NCBI RefSeq assembly: GCF_027244095.1
Contig: NC_069661.1
Coordinates: 16,440,001 to 16,504,000, forward strand
Direction: 5' to 3'
Length of the DNA stretch: 64,000 nt
Origin: Hemicordylus capensis
Lineage: Eukaryota; Chordata; Lepidosauria; Squamata; Cordylidae
Below are positions 54,968-64,000 of the stretch, piece after piece. The notes below the pieces were generated by a model, which ran no database searches, had not been told where the DNA came from, and worked only from the letters and a program-made list of their open reading frames with translations. The translations under genes and the position numbers were made by a program. Positions within the stretch are counted from its first letter, which is position 1, and every line of letters starts with the position of its first letter.

Positions 54968-55446
54968 GTTTTAGATTATAATAATCCTATATAACTCCAT
55001 ACATATTAAAACATGGTTTACTATGAGGAACAATATCAGTGGCGTTCCATACACTATTTTCTCGGTCACACATTCATGAAATTCATTGGTAAGGCCATAC
55101 AATGGAAGACTCCTTGGTTGGGATTTTCTCTTGTCTTTGCAGAAGACTAACCTACTGGCCTATGAATGATGACAGCTACCCACCGAAAGGAAACTTTCTT
55201 ATCAAAACATGTCTTCAGAGGGGAAATCTTCCCATGTGTCAACCAAAGATTAACTATCCACGACCTAGCTTGAAGGTTCAGTGTTTTGGGTTTTTTGTGT
55301 GGTTTTTTTGGTTTATGTAGATAGAGTATATTTGCCACACTTCTGTGATCTTAGTTGCAAAGAATGAAAAAGAAAAGGGGTCATGTGATAGCTTTTATTG
55401 GAGCCATATAATCACAATTTATATCAGCATGGTCTAGTAAAAGATA
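54968..55446. other. Unique non-coding DNA
   Basis: No gene or repeat recognised. Confidence 0.4.
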
Positions 55447-55448
55447 AT

Positions 55449-55814
55449 AAGGTCATTCTCACAACCATAATAGAGCGGGGAGGGTGGGCATGGGGGAAGG
55501 CAGGGATGGACCTATCTTCCCTCCAGACGATTGGTGATGTCTGCTTTGATGTGCTGTCTGCTCTGTGCAGTGTGGATATCTGGAGGCATGGATCTCTCAT
55601 TTTCCCAGCCTCCAGGAATCCAACAATGCACTGTGCAACGCTGTCCAACAATGCACCGTGCAAATTGGGGGATTTGTGAGTATACTCACGAACCCAGGCC
55701 TGGAGTAAAGAGCTCTCTCATGCTCTTTAACCCAGGTTAAAGCCTGGGGTAAATTCCCAGGCTTCCGGGACAGGCAGCCAAACTCTGGATTTGGCTGCTC
55801 GTGTGCACAGCCTC
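55449..55814. mobile_element. GAGG-type MITE, third variety
   Basis: Ends AAGGTCATTCTCACAACC and TGTGCACAGCCTC; inside, gcctggagtaaagagctctc and gagctctctcatgctcttta form an inverted pair, and cccaggttaaagcctgggg another. Flanks do not agree, so the ends are provisional. About 366 bp. Confidence 0.5.
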
Positions 55815-55825
55815 ATGATAAGGTT

Positions 55826-56006
55826 TCTCTCTGTTTCTCACACACTGAATAATGCAACTGGTTCTACTGTTAAATGACTTCATGCATCTGATGAAGTAGG
55901 CGCATGTCTGCAAAAGCTCATGTTAAATAAATGTGTCAGTCTTTAAGGTGCCACAGGAATCTTTAGTGGTTTTGCTCCAAAGGACTAACACGGTTATTTT
56001 TCCTGG
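55826..56006 (+). mobile_element. Penelope-like tail with hammerhead-like motif
   Basis: tgcatctgatgaagtaggc and cagtctttaaggtgccacagg and ggactaacacgg are words I associate with amniote Penelope-like elements. The segment CTGATGA (55888-55894), a short stem and an A-rich core, then gctcatg, has the layout of a hammerhead ribozyme, which these elements are known to carry. It looks decayed. The family assignment is from memory of the sequence. Confidence 0.45.
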
Positions 56007-57150
56007 AATGTTTCAAGTAGAATCTTTCCCACCATATACACTGATAGTAACTCGAATATATTTTCACCATAGTAAACCAAATGCATGTCCCTCTTTAAAC
56101 ACAGCTTCTATGTGAAAAGATTAATGTAATAGTGATTTACATCATCACCAGCAGAAGGCCTTGATTAAAATCAAGGAGATAAGCAGCTTGCTCATCAGTG
56201 AGGGCCACATTGAGTAGGTATCATGTGTTGAAGGAACATAACTGATTTACATATATTAGTTGTATGCAGTTAACATAATTTGCATGTCTCTTTCATGAAC
56301 ATAGCTATCGACAACTTACAGTTCAGAGAACTGCTGCATTCTCCCTACAACTTCCTTATTCAGAAAATATTGCCCTAAATTTTGAAATATTAACAATGCT
56401 TTTTAATTGATTAAAATGTTAAAAACCAACACTAATTAAAAATCCATTTAAAAAAAAGAAAGGCAAAAAAAGAAAAATATTCTAGTAGATGCAAAGGAAC
56501 ACAGGATCCCTCTTCACAAAAAGATAAGACAAATCCACTGCTCTGACTTTTGCACTTACAACCTGATCCACTGCAATGGAAACTCAGAATATCCCACAAA
56601 GAAGGAGAAAGCATACCTACTGCTCCACGTATGAATGCACAGTATCTTGCATATGCTGAATAAGTAGACAATTCAGAAGAATCCCCTGCATCTGATCAGA
56701 TGTGGGCCCAATCCCAGCAGCACTGCACATGAGCAGCCCTACCCGGGTAGGGCTGCTCGTTGCATGCCCTCAATATCTCAATCCCAAGCATTTGTGTTGG
56801 CTCTTCTACCCACAACATCAGAATAACTTCCCTACAAATAACACACAGTAGCTTGCAATAAGTGTGCTAGCATAGAAATCAGAATGCCCCGTCCTAGGCC
56901 AGGTTTCAAAGAACTCCGCAACAAGTTACATGTACTCAAGGGAGCTTTGGGCTTGTCCCTCTAACAGCACCACCCTGTGCCACACAGCACAGACCTTTCA
57001 AAAGCACTGTGATTTGGCATAGGAGGCTGCTGTTCAAAGGGGGAGGGAACATGCCCAAAGTCCTACTGGGTATTTCAAGTTCTTGGATCCAACTAAAGTA
57101 GGTCTTGGGATCCCATCTCTGCAGATACCTGCCAAAAGCCAAGAAAAGGA
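56007..57150. other. Unique non-coding DNA
   Basis: No gene recognised. A short perfect palindrome-like word gagcagccctacccgggtagggctgctc lies at 56731-56758 (longer than shown in any one arm: gagcagccctaccc/gggtagggctgctc). Confidence 0.5.
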
Positions 57151-57156
57151 GATTCT

Positions 57157-57406
57157 GACTGACATCTGGACTAATGCTGTGCATGCATCCCAGACTAGTG
57201 TTGCACTAGCACAACAAGGAGAACATGCCCCACAAGGACATCCACACCATGTTCTGGAATCCTTGTTGTGCAAGCCAATCACTTGTACAAACTGTCCAAC
57301 TGCGCAAGGGACTGCACATCTGTGAGCGTCCGCACAATGACGCAAGCTTCTGCATGTGTGCAACTTTGTTCATTGTGCTAGTGCAGCATTATTCCGGATG
57401 TCAGCC
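57157..57406. mobile_element. GACATC MITE, copy 3
   Basis: Ends GACTGACATCTGGACTAATG and GCATTATTCCGGATGTCAGCC. Inner gttgcactagcacaacaagg and ttgtgctagtgcagc are inverted. Flanks TCT and AGT do not match. Confidence 0.65.
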
Positions 57407-58439
57407 AGTAATCATGTATCAATCAGGCAGTTTATAGGATTGAAAACTGGGTAAGACAAGCGTGCACACTCCCGCTTTTCAATCACAAATGAGCAAACAA
57501 CTAGCTAGGAGCAGGGGCGAGTGGCCATGCGTGAGAGAGGAGCCAACTTTTCCTCCTAACTTTTTAAAATGCTGGGTATGAGAGCTCCTCTTTCACACAC
57601 AGTCACTCCCCACTCCTCGCACCTAGTTGTTTGCTCACACACAATCAGGAGCACCGCACAGTTGTTTTTTTTTTAAAGATCTTGTGAACAACCTTCATGT
57701 GTTTGAGAGAATTCCAGAAGCAACAGAGAACAAGGAAAGAGTCCTTGAGGGGTTATGAGAGTGGCAGAATGGGCTTGTCAATCATCTTGGGGATTGGTGT
57801 GATGGGAGCTGAGAGCCACAGGGCACAGAGGGACAAGGCCATAAATTGATAGAAGGGAAGGGGTTTTGCATACCACCTCAGTGCTGTAGATTTCTAGTGC
57901 TAACTAAGAACTCTACCCCGCTCAGTGCCCAAGGATTATAAGGAGTATCAAGCAAAATCATGGCTTGGCAACTCACCCACTGAGACCATCAGAGAACTCA
58001 CCAGAACCTACTAGATTGGCAGGGTGCATCCTTGTGCCTACTAGGCTATGTCATACAGTATCTCTGCATGCGTTTGATGTCGAACAACTCTAACGTTCTG
58101 ACGAAAATGCCCTGTTCCATTTTCACACATAGACTGGAGATTCAGATTATAAAGATGAGTTGAAATGAGTAGGGCTCTTCAAATTAGCAAATCAAATGTA
58201 TTTGCCGTGACTCATGAATATTCAAATCTGAATCCGCATATGCTTGGTTCATATTCACTGGAAATCAAACAACCTAATTTAATCTGAAGTTTGATTCTGA
58301 ATAGCTTGCGAACCAAGTGAAATAGACTCAGACAATGGAAAGCTCCCATAGAGTTCCAAAGGCTCTGATGTGCATATGTTAGGGAGAATGTCTGAAAGTT
58401 GGTGGTGGTCAACATTTAAATGTGAAAAATGGCATTCTT
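57407..58439. other. Non-coding DNA with a palindromic block
   Basis: 57440-57665 has an inverted pair: acactcccgcttttcaatc against gattggg-like words, and more clearly caactaggtagcga-type left (aaacaactagctagg) against cctagttgtttgctc at 57619-57633, with gagaggagccaactttt against a ctcctctttcac arm. Probably a fold-back element, ends not fixed. No gene. Confidence 0.4.
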
Positions 58440-58604
58440 CTACATATCTGTCAATATGTTAAAAAAAAAAATCAGAGATACTGTACTCAAATGAATGCTG
58501 ACAGTCATCTAAATGATAGCATTCCCTTCTGCCAGCATTTACACATCAGCATTCACTTGTGTGTGTCATAAAAGTGAGAACATACATGCATTTATTTGGG
58601 GGCA

Positions 58605-58691
<87 letters not shown>

Positions 58692-58945
58692 ACAGTGAAT
58701 GACTGTCATTTGGTGACTGTCTGAAACCACATATGAATGCTGACAATCTGAGATGAAAGTTTTGAATACCCAAAATAAATACCGTACATATATGCTCTCA
58801 TTTTTGTGACATACACAAGTGAATGTTGTCATATAAATGACTGTCTTCAATGCAGAATCTGAGTTTTTTATGAATCGATGGGATTTGAGAATGTCAACAT
58901 TTGCATGTAGATAGACTGTCACCAAATTTCAGACAGTCACTGTAA
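58440..58945. mobile_element. Fold-back element with (CT)n(CA)n core
   Basis: Left words acatcagcattcacttgtg and tcataaaagtgagaacatac have inverted partners cacaagtgaatgttgtcat and tgctctcatttttgtgaca on the right (58777-58830). Outer gacagtcatctaaatga/tcatataaatgactgtc also pair. A (CT)n(CA)n microsatellite at 58608-58689 lies near the tip. Confidence 0.6.
58608..58689. repeat. (CT)n(CA)n microsatellite
   Basis: About 26 CT units followed by about 15 CA units without interruption. Confidence 0.95.
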
Positions 58946-59055
58946 CATATACACATCAGAGCCTACAGAACTCAGTGGAAGTTACATATAAAATACGGCT
59001 GAACTATTGTTACTGTAATCATAATACTAAAAGGCAATATGACTTAACATTTACA

Positions 59056-59384
59056 GAGGCGCTTCACACGACAAATGCGAAGTGCCTGAGGGGGTTCTGC
59101 GGGGAGAGCTCCCCACAGATGAGCAAATGCTTGCAGCCTCCCAGTTAGGGGTCTATTCGTGTGTCACTGTGTGCCGCAGTGACACATGAGCAACGACACA
59201 CGAGCAACGAAATGCAGTTAACAGAGCGTTCACTCCATTAACCTCATTTAAGGGGAGGGTGCTGTAGGTGGGCCAGCTGCCTTGGGAGCATCAAGCTTGC
59301 CTGGGAGCCTGGTGGTTCCCACAATCCACGGAGAGCTGGCTAAGTTCCCTTAGCCCACTTTCCGTGAATCGTGGGAATGGCCTC
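59056..59384. mobile_element. Hairpin-chain MITE (GAGGC family), copy 8
   Basis: Starts GAGGCGCTTCACACGAC and ends CGTGGGAATGGCCTC, 329 bp; flanks ACA and ATA agree at 2 of 3. The left end folds on itself (GCTTCACA against TGCGAAGTGCC). The body has tcactgtgtgccgcagtga and GGAGCGTTCACTCC-like stems at 59165-59240. It is a shortened unit. Confidence 0.75.
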
Positions 59385-59458
59385 ATATACTTAAGGCATA
59401 AGCAACATGACAACATTTATAGAGTGTGTTCAAGTGTTCAAAGTGCTTCACATACATT

Positions 59459-59680
59459 GAGGTCATTCACACAATCAAAAACTGTGTTCAACCTGGGTTT
59501 GGGAGCTGTGTGGGCTCCCAATTTTTGGTTGTGTGGAAGCAAAGGAGGAAAACCTGGGTAACCTTTCCTCCTACCTTGCTTTCACACAATCACTTCTACC
59601 CAGGTTTTCCTCTTACCTTGCTTCCACATAAAGCTCCCAGACCTGGGCAGAACGCAGTTTTTGATTGTGTGAATGACCTC
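59459..59680. mobile_element. GAGGTCATTC MITE, copy 3
   Basis: Ends GAGGTCATTCACACAATC and GATTGTGTGAATGACCTC, a perfect inverted pair, with ATT on both sides (59456-59458, 59681-59683). 222 bp; internal acctgggtttgggagctg faces gagctcccagacctggg-type words. The cleanest copy of the family. Confidence 0.9.
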
Positions 59681-59927
59681 ATTATCTCCATTATAACTGA
59701 GTCATTCCTTAACATTAATAGAACTGGCCTACAAATTACAAACTGTGAGTGAAGAAACTGAGTGGAAAAATACGGACATCTTATTTCTGTGGCAGGGAAG
59801 GCAGAAGGTGTGAGGACATTCCCCAGAGGAGAACTGAACCGAATCCATCTATTAGCTTGCAAGAATCAAGGTTCCTTTAGAGCCATACAGAGCTTGGGAT
59901 CCAGGCACCTCAAGCAATGACGACACC

Positions 59928-60157
59928 GGCTGACATACTGAACTATATCCTGCATGCATTGTAAAGGAACGTACATGCGGTTGTGCAAGAGCGCTCTTGC
60001 GCAAGCGCAAAAATGGCGCGTGGCTGCATAGCCATTGGAAATACTAGCTGCACAGTCCCGCAACTCCATTTGTGCAATTTCTGCGCAAGAGCGCTGTTGT
60101 GCAACTATGCATACACTCCACAGCAACATATGCAGAACTTTGTATAGTATGTCAGTC
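59928..60157. mobile_element. GACATC-type MITE, divergent copy
   Basis: Ends GGCTGACATACTGAACTAT and GTATAGTATGTCAGTC. Inside, gttgtgcaagagcgctcttg faces caagagcgctgttgtgcaac, with gcgcaa words repeated. Flanks ACC and ACT are close. Confidence 0.65.
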
Positions 60158-60877
60158 ACTGACATTATTCTGCTTATGCAGCAAGACCAGCTCTAGGTGC
60201 CCTCCTCTGGGTGACCCCCCAAAGCTGAGATGAGATGGGTAAGAACCGGAGACAGAACCATATTAGTTGTGGTGCCCCACCTTTAGAATTTCTGGAACCT
60301 GTGCTGATGCCCTTCACCTTCTTATGCCCCCAGGTGTTTTAACATCTGATGGGATTTTAACCCGCTGACACTGGTTTTATCTGTTACTTTATGGATTATT
60401 GTTGCCTTAAGATTATTAGACTGCTATGGCTTGTTTTTATGAATTGACATGGATATTTTTCTTGAAAGTTGATATATGAATTTATAAAATAAACATGTAA
60501 AATGATCCTGTTCTACACCTCCTTACTTTGTTTGAATTTCACTTAGCAACTCAACCATTTTTCCTACGACATGATGGCCAACCACATGCTTTTTAGCAGC
60601 AATTCTCTAATTTTACAAGTCTTGCAACCTGAGATATTTAAGTTGGAGATGTTTGGAACTGAACCTGGTACTTGCAAATACAGATCATATGATTTACCAG
60701 CAAACAGGGGATCCTCTCATTACCCCAAATTCCACCAGGAAGCTATTGCTCTGGATTCCAGAGTCTTATGAAACCTGTGAGACTTTTGATTTTCTCTTGT
60801 TGACACTCCACTTTTGATATGCAGCACTTGATAGATAGCAGACTACTTGAGAAGTACTAAATAGATTATCTAAGAAT
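60158..60877. other. Non-coding DNA, faint LINE tail
   Basis: 60340-60500 (ggttttatctgttac to aaataaacatg) resembles a decayed LINE 3' end. No gene. Confidence 0.4.
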
Positions 60878-60879
60878 AA

Positions 60880-61175
60880 ACAAGCCGCCCACCTGGATCA
60901 GATCAAAGGATCATCTACCCCAGCATGCTGTTTCCAACAGAGAACAACTAGGGAAGCATGGACATAAAGCCAACAGGGTTTAGAGCCAACCGCCCTCCCT
61001 TGCTGTTTTGACACCTTCCCACAGGAACTGGTATTCAGAGATATACCACTTCTGAACTTGGAGGCTCAATTTCATTATAACGGCTAATACTGCCATAAAT
61101 TTGTCTAATCCCATTTTAAATCAATGTAAACTTGTGGCCATCACCACATATTTGTGGCAGCAAATCCCCCAAGTT
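60880..61175 (-). mobile_element. Old CR1 3' region
   Basis: cacctggatcagatcaaagg, caggaactggtattcagag, taatcccattttaaatcaatg and ggccatcaccacatatttg align word for word with the CR1 3' end, but with many changes. Oldest CR1 in the window. Confidence 0.7.
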
Positions 61176-62730
61176 ATATCCCTAAATTAAATTTCCCAAA
61201 TTAAATGGCTGAAGGTCATTTGGGACTGAGGATGATGGGAATTGTAGTCTAACCACATCTGGGGATGCATGTTTGAGAACCCCTGGGTTATGGTGACATG
61301 AATATTACATTGTTACATCTATGACAACATCAGGGGGTCCAAGTTTGAGAACTCCTGACTGAAAATGCACTGAAAAGCAGGAACAATTTCGTGCCACAAA
61401 GGTATGTGTAATGGCAGTGCAAGCTCAACTAAAATACTCTTTTAAAATGATTTCAATAAAGCTATAAACTTTTTAAAAAAACCATATAAAATGCATTATC
61501 TTGGCTGCAGTACACTGATATTAAAACTTGTTATAATATTTTATATTACAATGCTTTATACAAGTTTTCTGTTTCTGTTATGGAAAGATGAATTTTCCTG
61601 CTCCAGATTTCCCTCTTCTTTATATGAAAACTAAACAGAGAAATCTGAGATTGGTTTATCTTCTCAGCCACATGATCACAGTGGCTTAATGTTACATTCA
61701 TGCCCTTGTACTCAATTAAACAATCAATACATCCAATTTGAATTCAGATGTATTATGCCTTGTAAATCATTGGGTCATAAACCTTAACAATACCAACATG
61801 CAGTCAGTATAAATTTGAACTAAATTAGTGTCTTAGGGCTACAGTAATTAAATAATGAGTTATGCAAGTATCCCATGATTATCTCATGAGAGATCAGGGT
61901 ATAGCTTGGATGGGTCACATACATTTCAGAAGATAAAATCTTCTTATAGCATCTTATAAATGTATAAATAAGCAGACTAACAAAGAGTGAGAGTGAGATA
62001 ATAATTTAAAGCACAAGACATCACTTGATGTTTTTCCCCAGCCTTTTAATTTCTGCACAGAATATAGCCACTGTGGGCCTTGTTTAACTTATCTTGGCAC
62101 TTATGACGCAAGTCCCACTAAAATTAATAGGGCAAGTTAGTCATGGCAAGCAGACCAAGGGTACATGAGATGGAGCAAATTTCAGCATCTGCTTGGCTGT
62201 GTAACTTTCTTGCGTGGGTGCATTTTTCGTCATTAGTCAGGATGTCAGCCACTGTTTTAAAGAGTTAATAGTAATCATTCCCCTCTAAATGTGTTACATT
62301 TTGCTTTTAGAAACTGAAATCACCAACCCACTCCTGAACTTAAGCAAGCATTGTCATGTTTTCCAGGCTATGAGGTGTTAACATTCTATGGGCATTAACT
62401 TTCCCATGTGACTTGGCTGGCTCCCTGCACAGGATGTATTTCACTCCTATAACTGTTATAATATTGAGTTTACCTCATAAATATCCATTGACACCTGCAG
62501 TTTAGTTTAAATACTATATATTTATATTTAAACACAGGGAATGGATTGAGACTGTGAAACTGGGACCAAAGGTTCAAACTGCAACTTCTCTCACTCACAA
62601 ACTTGCATATTATCTCCCTCATTCTTTTGCTAACCACACTTCTCAAGGATGCAAAGGCTAAGACAGTAGGCTGTGCATAACTTAGAGCTGATTCATATTC
62701 AGCATATGCTTAAAGGGTTTTTACAAAAAA
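61176..62730. other. AT-rich non-coding DNA
   Basis: Two decayed arms of the fold-back hAT are at 61230-61288 (gatgatgggaattgtagtc, gtttgagaacccctgg) and 61325-61360 (gtccaagtttgagaactcc). A solo GACATC-type end (agtcaggatgtcagcc) is at 62236-62251. Nothing else recognised. Confidence 0.5.
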
Positions 62731-62731
62731 C

Positions 62732-63185
62732 CCATTGAGGTGTCCCTGTGTGTCACGCACTACAACTGTATGATTTAAATCAGTTAGACAGTCCACAAAT
62801 TAGCCCGCTTGTGCCTCGGATGTTCATGTGGCTGCCATCTTGAATTGGAGTGGATGACATCCTCACACACCATACCATTTGGGCATCCCTATGTGTCCCT
62901 ACAGATGTGTCCCTACAGATTTGTGTCCCTACAAATTTGGTTCAAATCGGTTAAGCGGTTCACTAGTCCACTTGCGCCTCCAAAGTTTACGTGTCCGCCA
63001 TCTTGGATTGGGGTGGATGACATCATCACAAACTACGCCATTGAGGTGTCTCTATGTGTCCCTACAACTGTACCCGATTTGGTTCATATTGGTCCAGGCA
63101 TTGCAAAGTTAATGGGGAGGGACACACGGACACACACACAGAATGCCGGGTGATCTCATAAGCCTACTGGAAAGTAGGCTAAAAA
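62732..63185 (+). repeat. Tandem repeat ending in perfect hairpin
   Basis: A unit of about 163 bp occurs at least twice: ccatcttg-attgg with ggatgacatc at 62835-62863 and 62998-63023, and tgtccctacaa words at several sites. Downstream comes a (CA)-rich run, gaatgccgggtgatctc, and a hairpin at 63161-63180 (stem AGCCTACT/AGTAGGCT, 4-base loop) followed by aaaaa. This looks like the 3' end of a retroelement I cannot name. Confidence 0.6.
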
Positions 63186-63475
63186 CCAGAACCTGCATGA
63201 TCAAATATACTTTTGGGCCCATACAGACGATGATTTCATCGCACACTGGCACTAAATGGCAGAAAATCCTTCATAGCACTTGGTAGAATGATACAAGTGA
63301 CCAAGCTGTCTCCAGGTGAGAAAGGTAATCCCACATTTCTGTGCACTGGAATCAAGCATTTTCTCAGGGGAAATGCAAACCTGAGAATACTCTATGTATC
63401 TCTAATCATATTAACAAAAAGTAAATAAAGTAAACAAAAGCAAAGAAATCTATATATTCAATTCTCTTAGCTGGC
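63186..63475. other. Short unique stretch
   Basis: No gene or repeat recognised. Confidence 0.4.
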
Positions 63476-63912
63476 ATGCGTGCCCAGGATTTGGCGGCGG
63501 AATTCTCACGACACACTGCGGGAGTTCCGGCAATAATAATGGAGGCAGCCCAGCCCGGCCCAGACCCGCCAAGTAAGGCGGGAGGAGGAGAGGGAGAAGA
63601 AAGTGGCAATGGCGGGCGGGCGGCAGACGGATGGGGGGGGCAGCGGCGGTGGGCTGGTGGGGAAGAGATGGGGGGGGCAGCGGCGGTGGGCTGGTGGGGC
63701 AGCGGCGGTGGGCTGGTGGGGAAGAGAAAAAACCGGTGCTGGTGGGTGGGCAGATGTGGGGGAGAGAAAAGCAGCGGCAGGGGTGGGTGGGTGAGAGAAA
63801 GTGGACGCCGGCGGTGGGGAGGGGGACGAAAGCAGCGGTCGTCGGGCAGGAGAAAGCGGCAACTGGCAGGTGGGCTTGAGGGGGAGAGAGCGGGGGGGGG
63901 GGACTAGAGGCG
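63476..63912. repeat. G-rich minisatellite-like block
   Basis: Repeated words ggggcagcggcggtgggctgg at 63637, 63676 and 63700, then variants with gagagaaa between. Strong G-on-plus-strand skew with many GGG runs. All frames through it are Gly/Arg-rich by composition. It could be the GC-rich leader of a LINE or an independent minisatellite. Confidence 0.7.
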
Positions 63913-64000
63913 CAGATGGTCTGTGCCTGGTTCAGCTAGTTGTAAATAAACCTCTAGCTGGAGAATGTTTTGATTTACTCAAATTTGAATATGCAAATAT

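Noticed and set aside
63476-63907. Gly/Arg-rich frames in the G-rich block
   Set aside because: Open in several frames on both strands because of base composition; no start context or family.

Overview
The window is nuclear DNA from a squamate reptile, most likely a lizard. This rests on the repeats, not on any gene: two tRNA-derived SINEs of Sauria-SINE type with a BovB-like tail, a BovB (RTE) LINE 3' end, several CR1 and L2-like LINE copies, CORE/MIR-type SINEs, and many hAT-like and other fold-back DNA transposons. I cannot name the species.

I found no host protein-coding gene, rRNA or functional tRNA gene and no CRISPR array. Long stretches are AT-rich and featureless to the eye, as in a gene desert or a very long intron. 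The only reading frames that translate into recognisable protein are decayed pieces of LINE reverse transcriptase at 21.9-23.0 kb (+) and 37.6-38.2 kb (-).

Layout. 0-6.9 kb is a dense repeat stack: fold-back MITEs, a Sauria SINE, a SINE split by CR1, a CORE-SINE, then one SINE split by two different DNA transposons. 7-13.9 kb is mostly unique, with one hairpin-chain MITE, a CR1 scrap and a Sauria SINE. 14-19 kb holds hAT-like elements, a fossil solo LTR, a compound triplet repeat and a 1.2-kb hAT inside CR1. 20.4-23.8 kb is a nest of SINE, CR1, hAT hairpin and an L2-like LINE. 24-35 kb mixes MITEs, SINEs and unique DNA. 36-46 kb has SINE/fold-back composites, LINE pieces and an 863-bp hAT-like element. 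50.5-54.6 kb is the longest repeat-poor block and the best place to look for conserved non-coding sequence. 54.6-60.2 kb carries more MITEs and a probable Penelope-like tail with a hammerhead-like motif. 62.7-63.9 kb has a tandem repeat ending in a perfect hairpin, then a G-rich minisatellite.

Three observations stand out. (1) An abundant SINE joins a 5S-rRNA-like head, a tRNA-like module and a tail ending in the same octamer-like sequence as the local CR1, so it looks like a young relative in design of the 5S-tRNA chimeras such as AmnSINE1. (2) A family of GC-rich DNA elements bounded by GAGGC/GCCTC with 3-bp target duplications is built almost wholly from a chain of short hairpins, and even the termini are hairpins. 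(3) Exact target duplications allow the order of insertion to be read at several nested loci.
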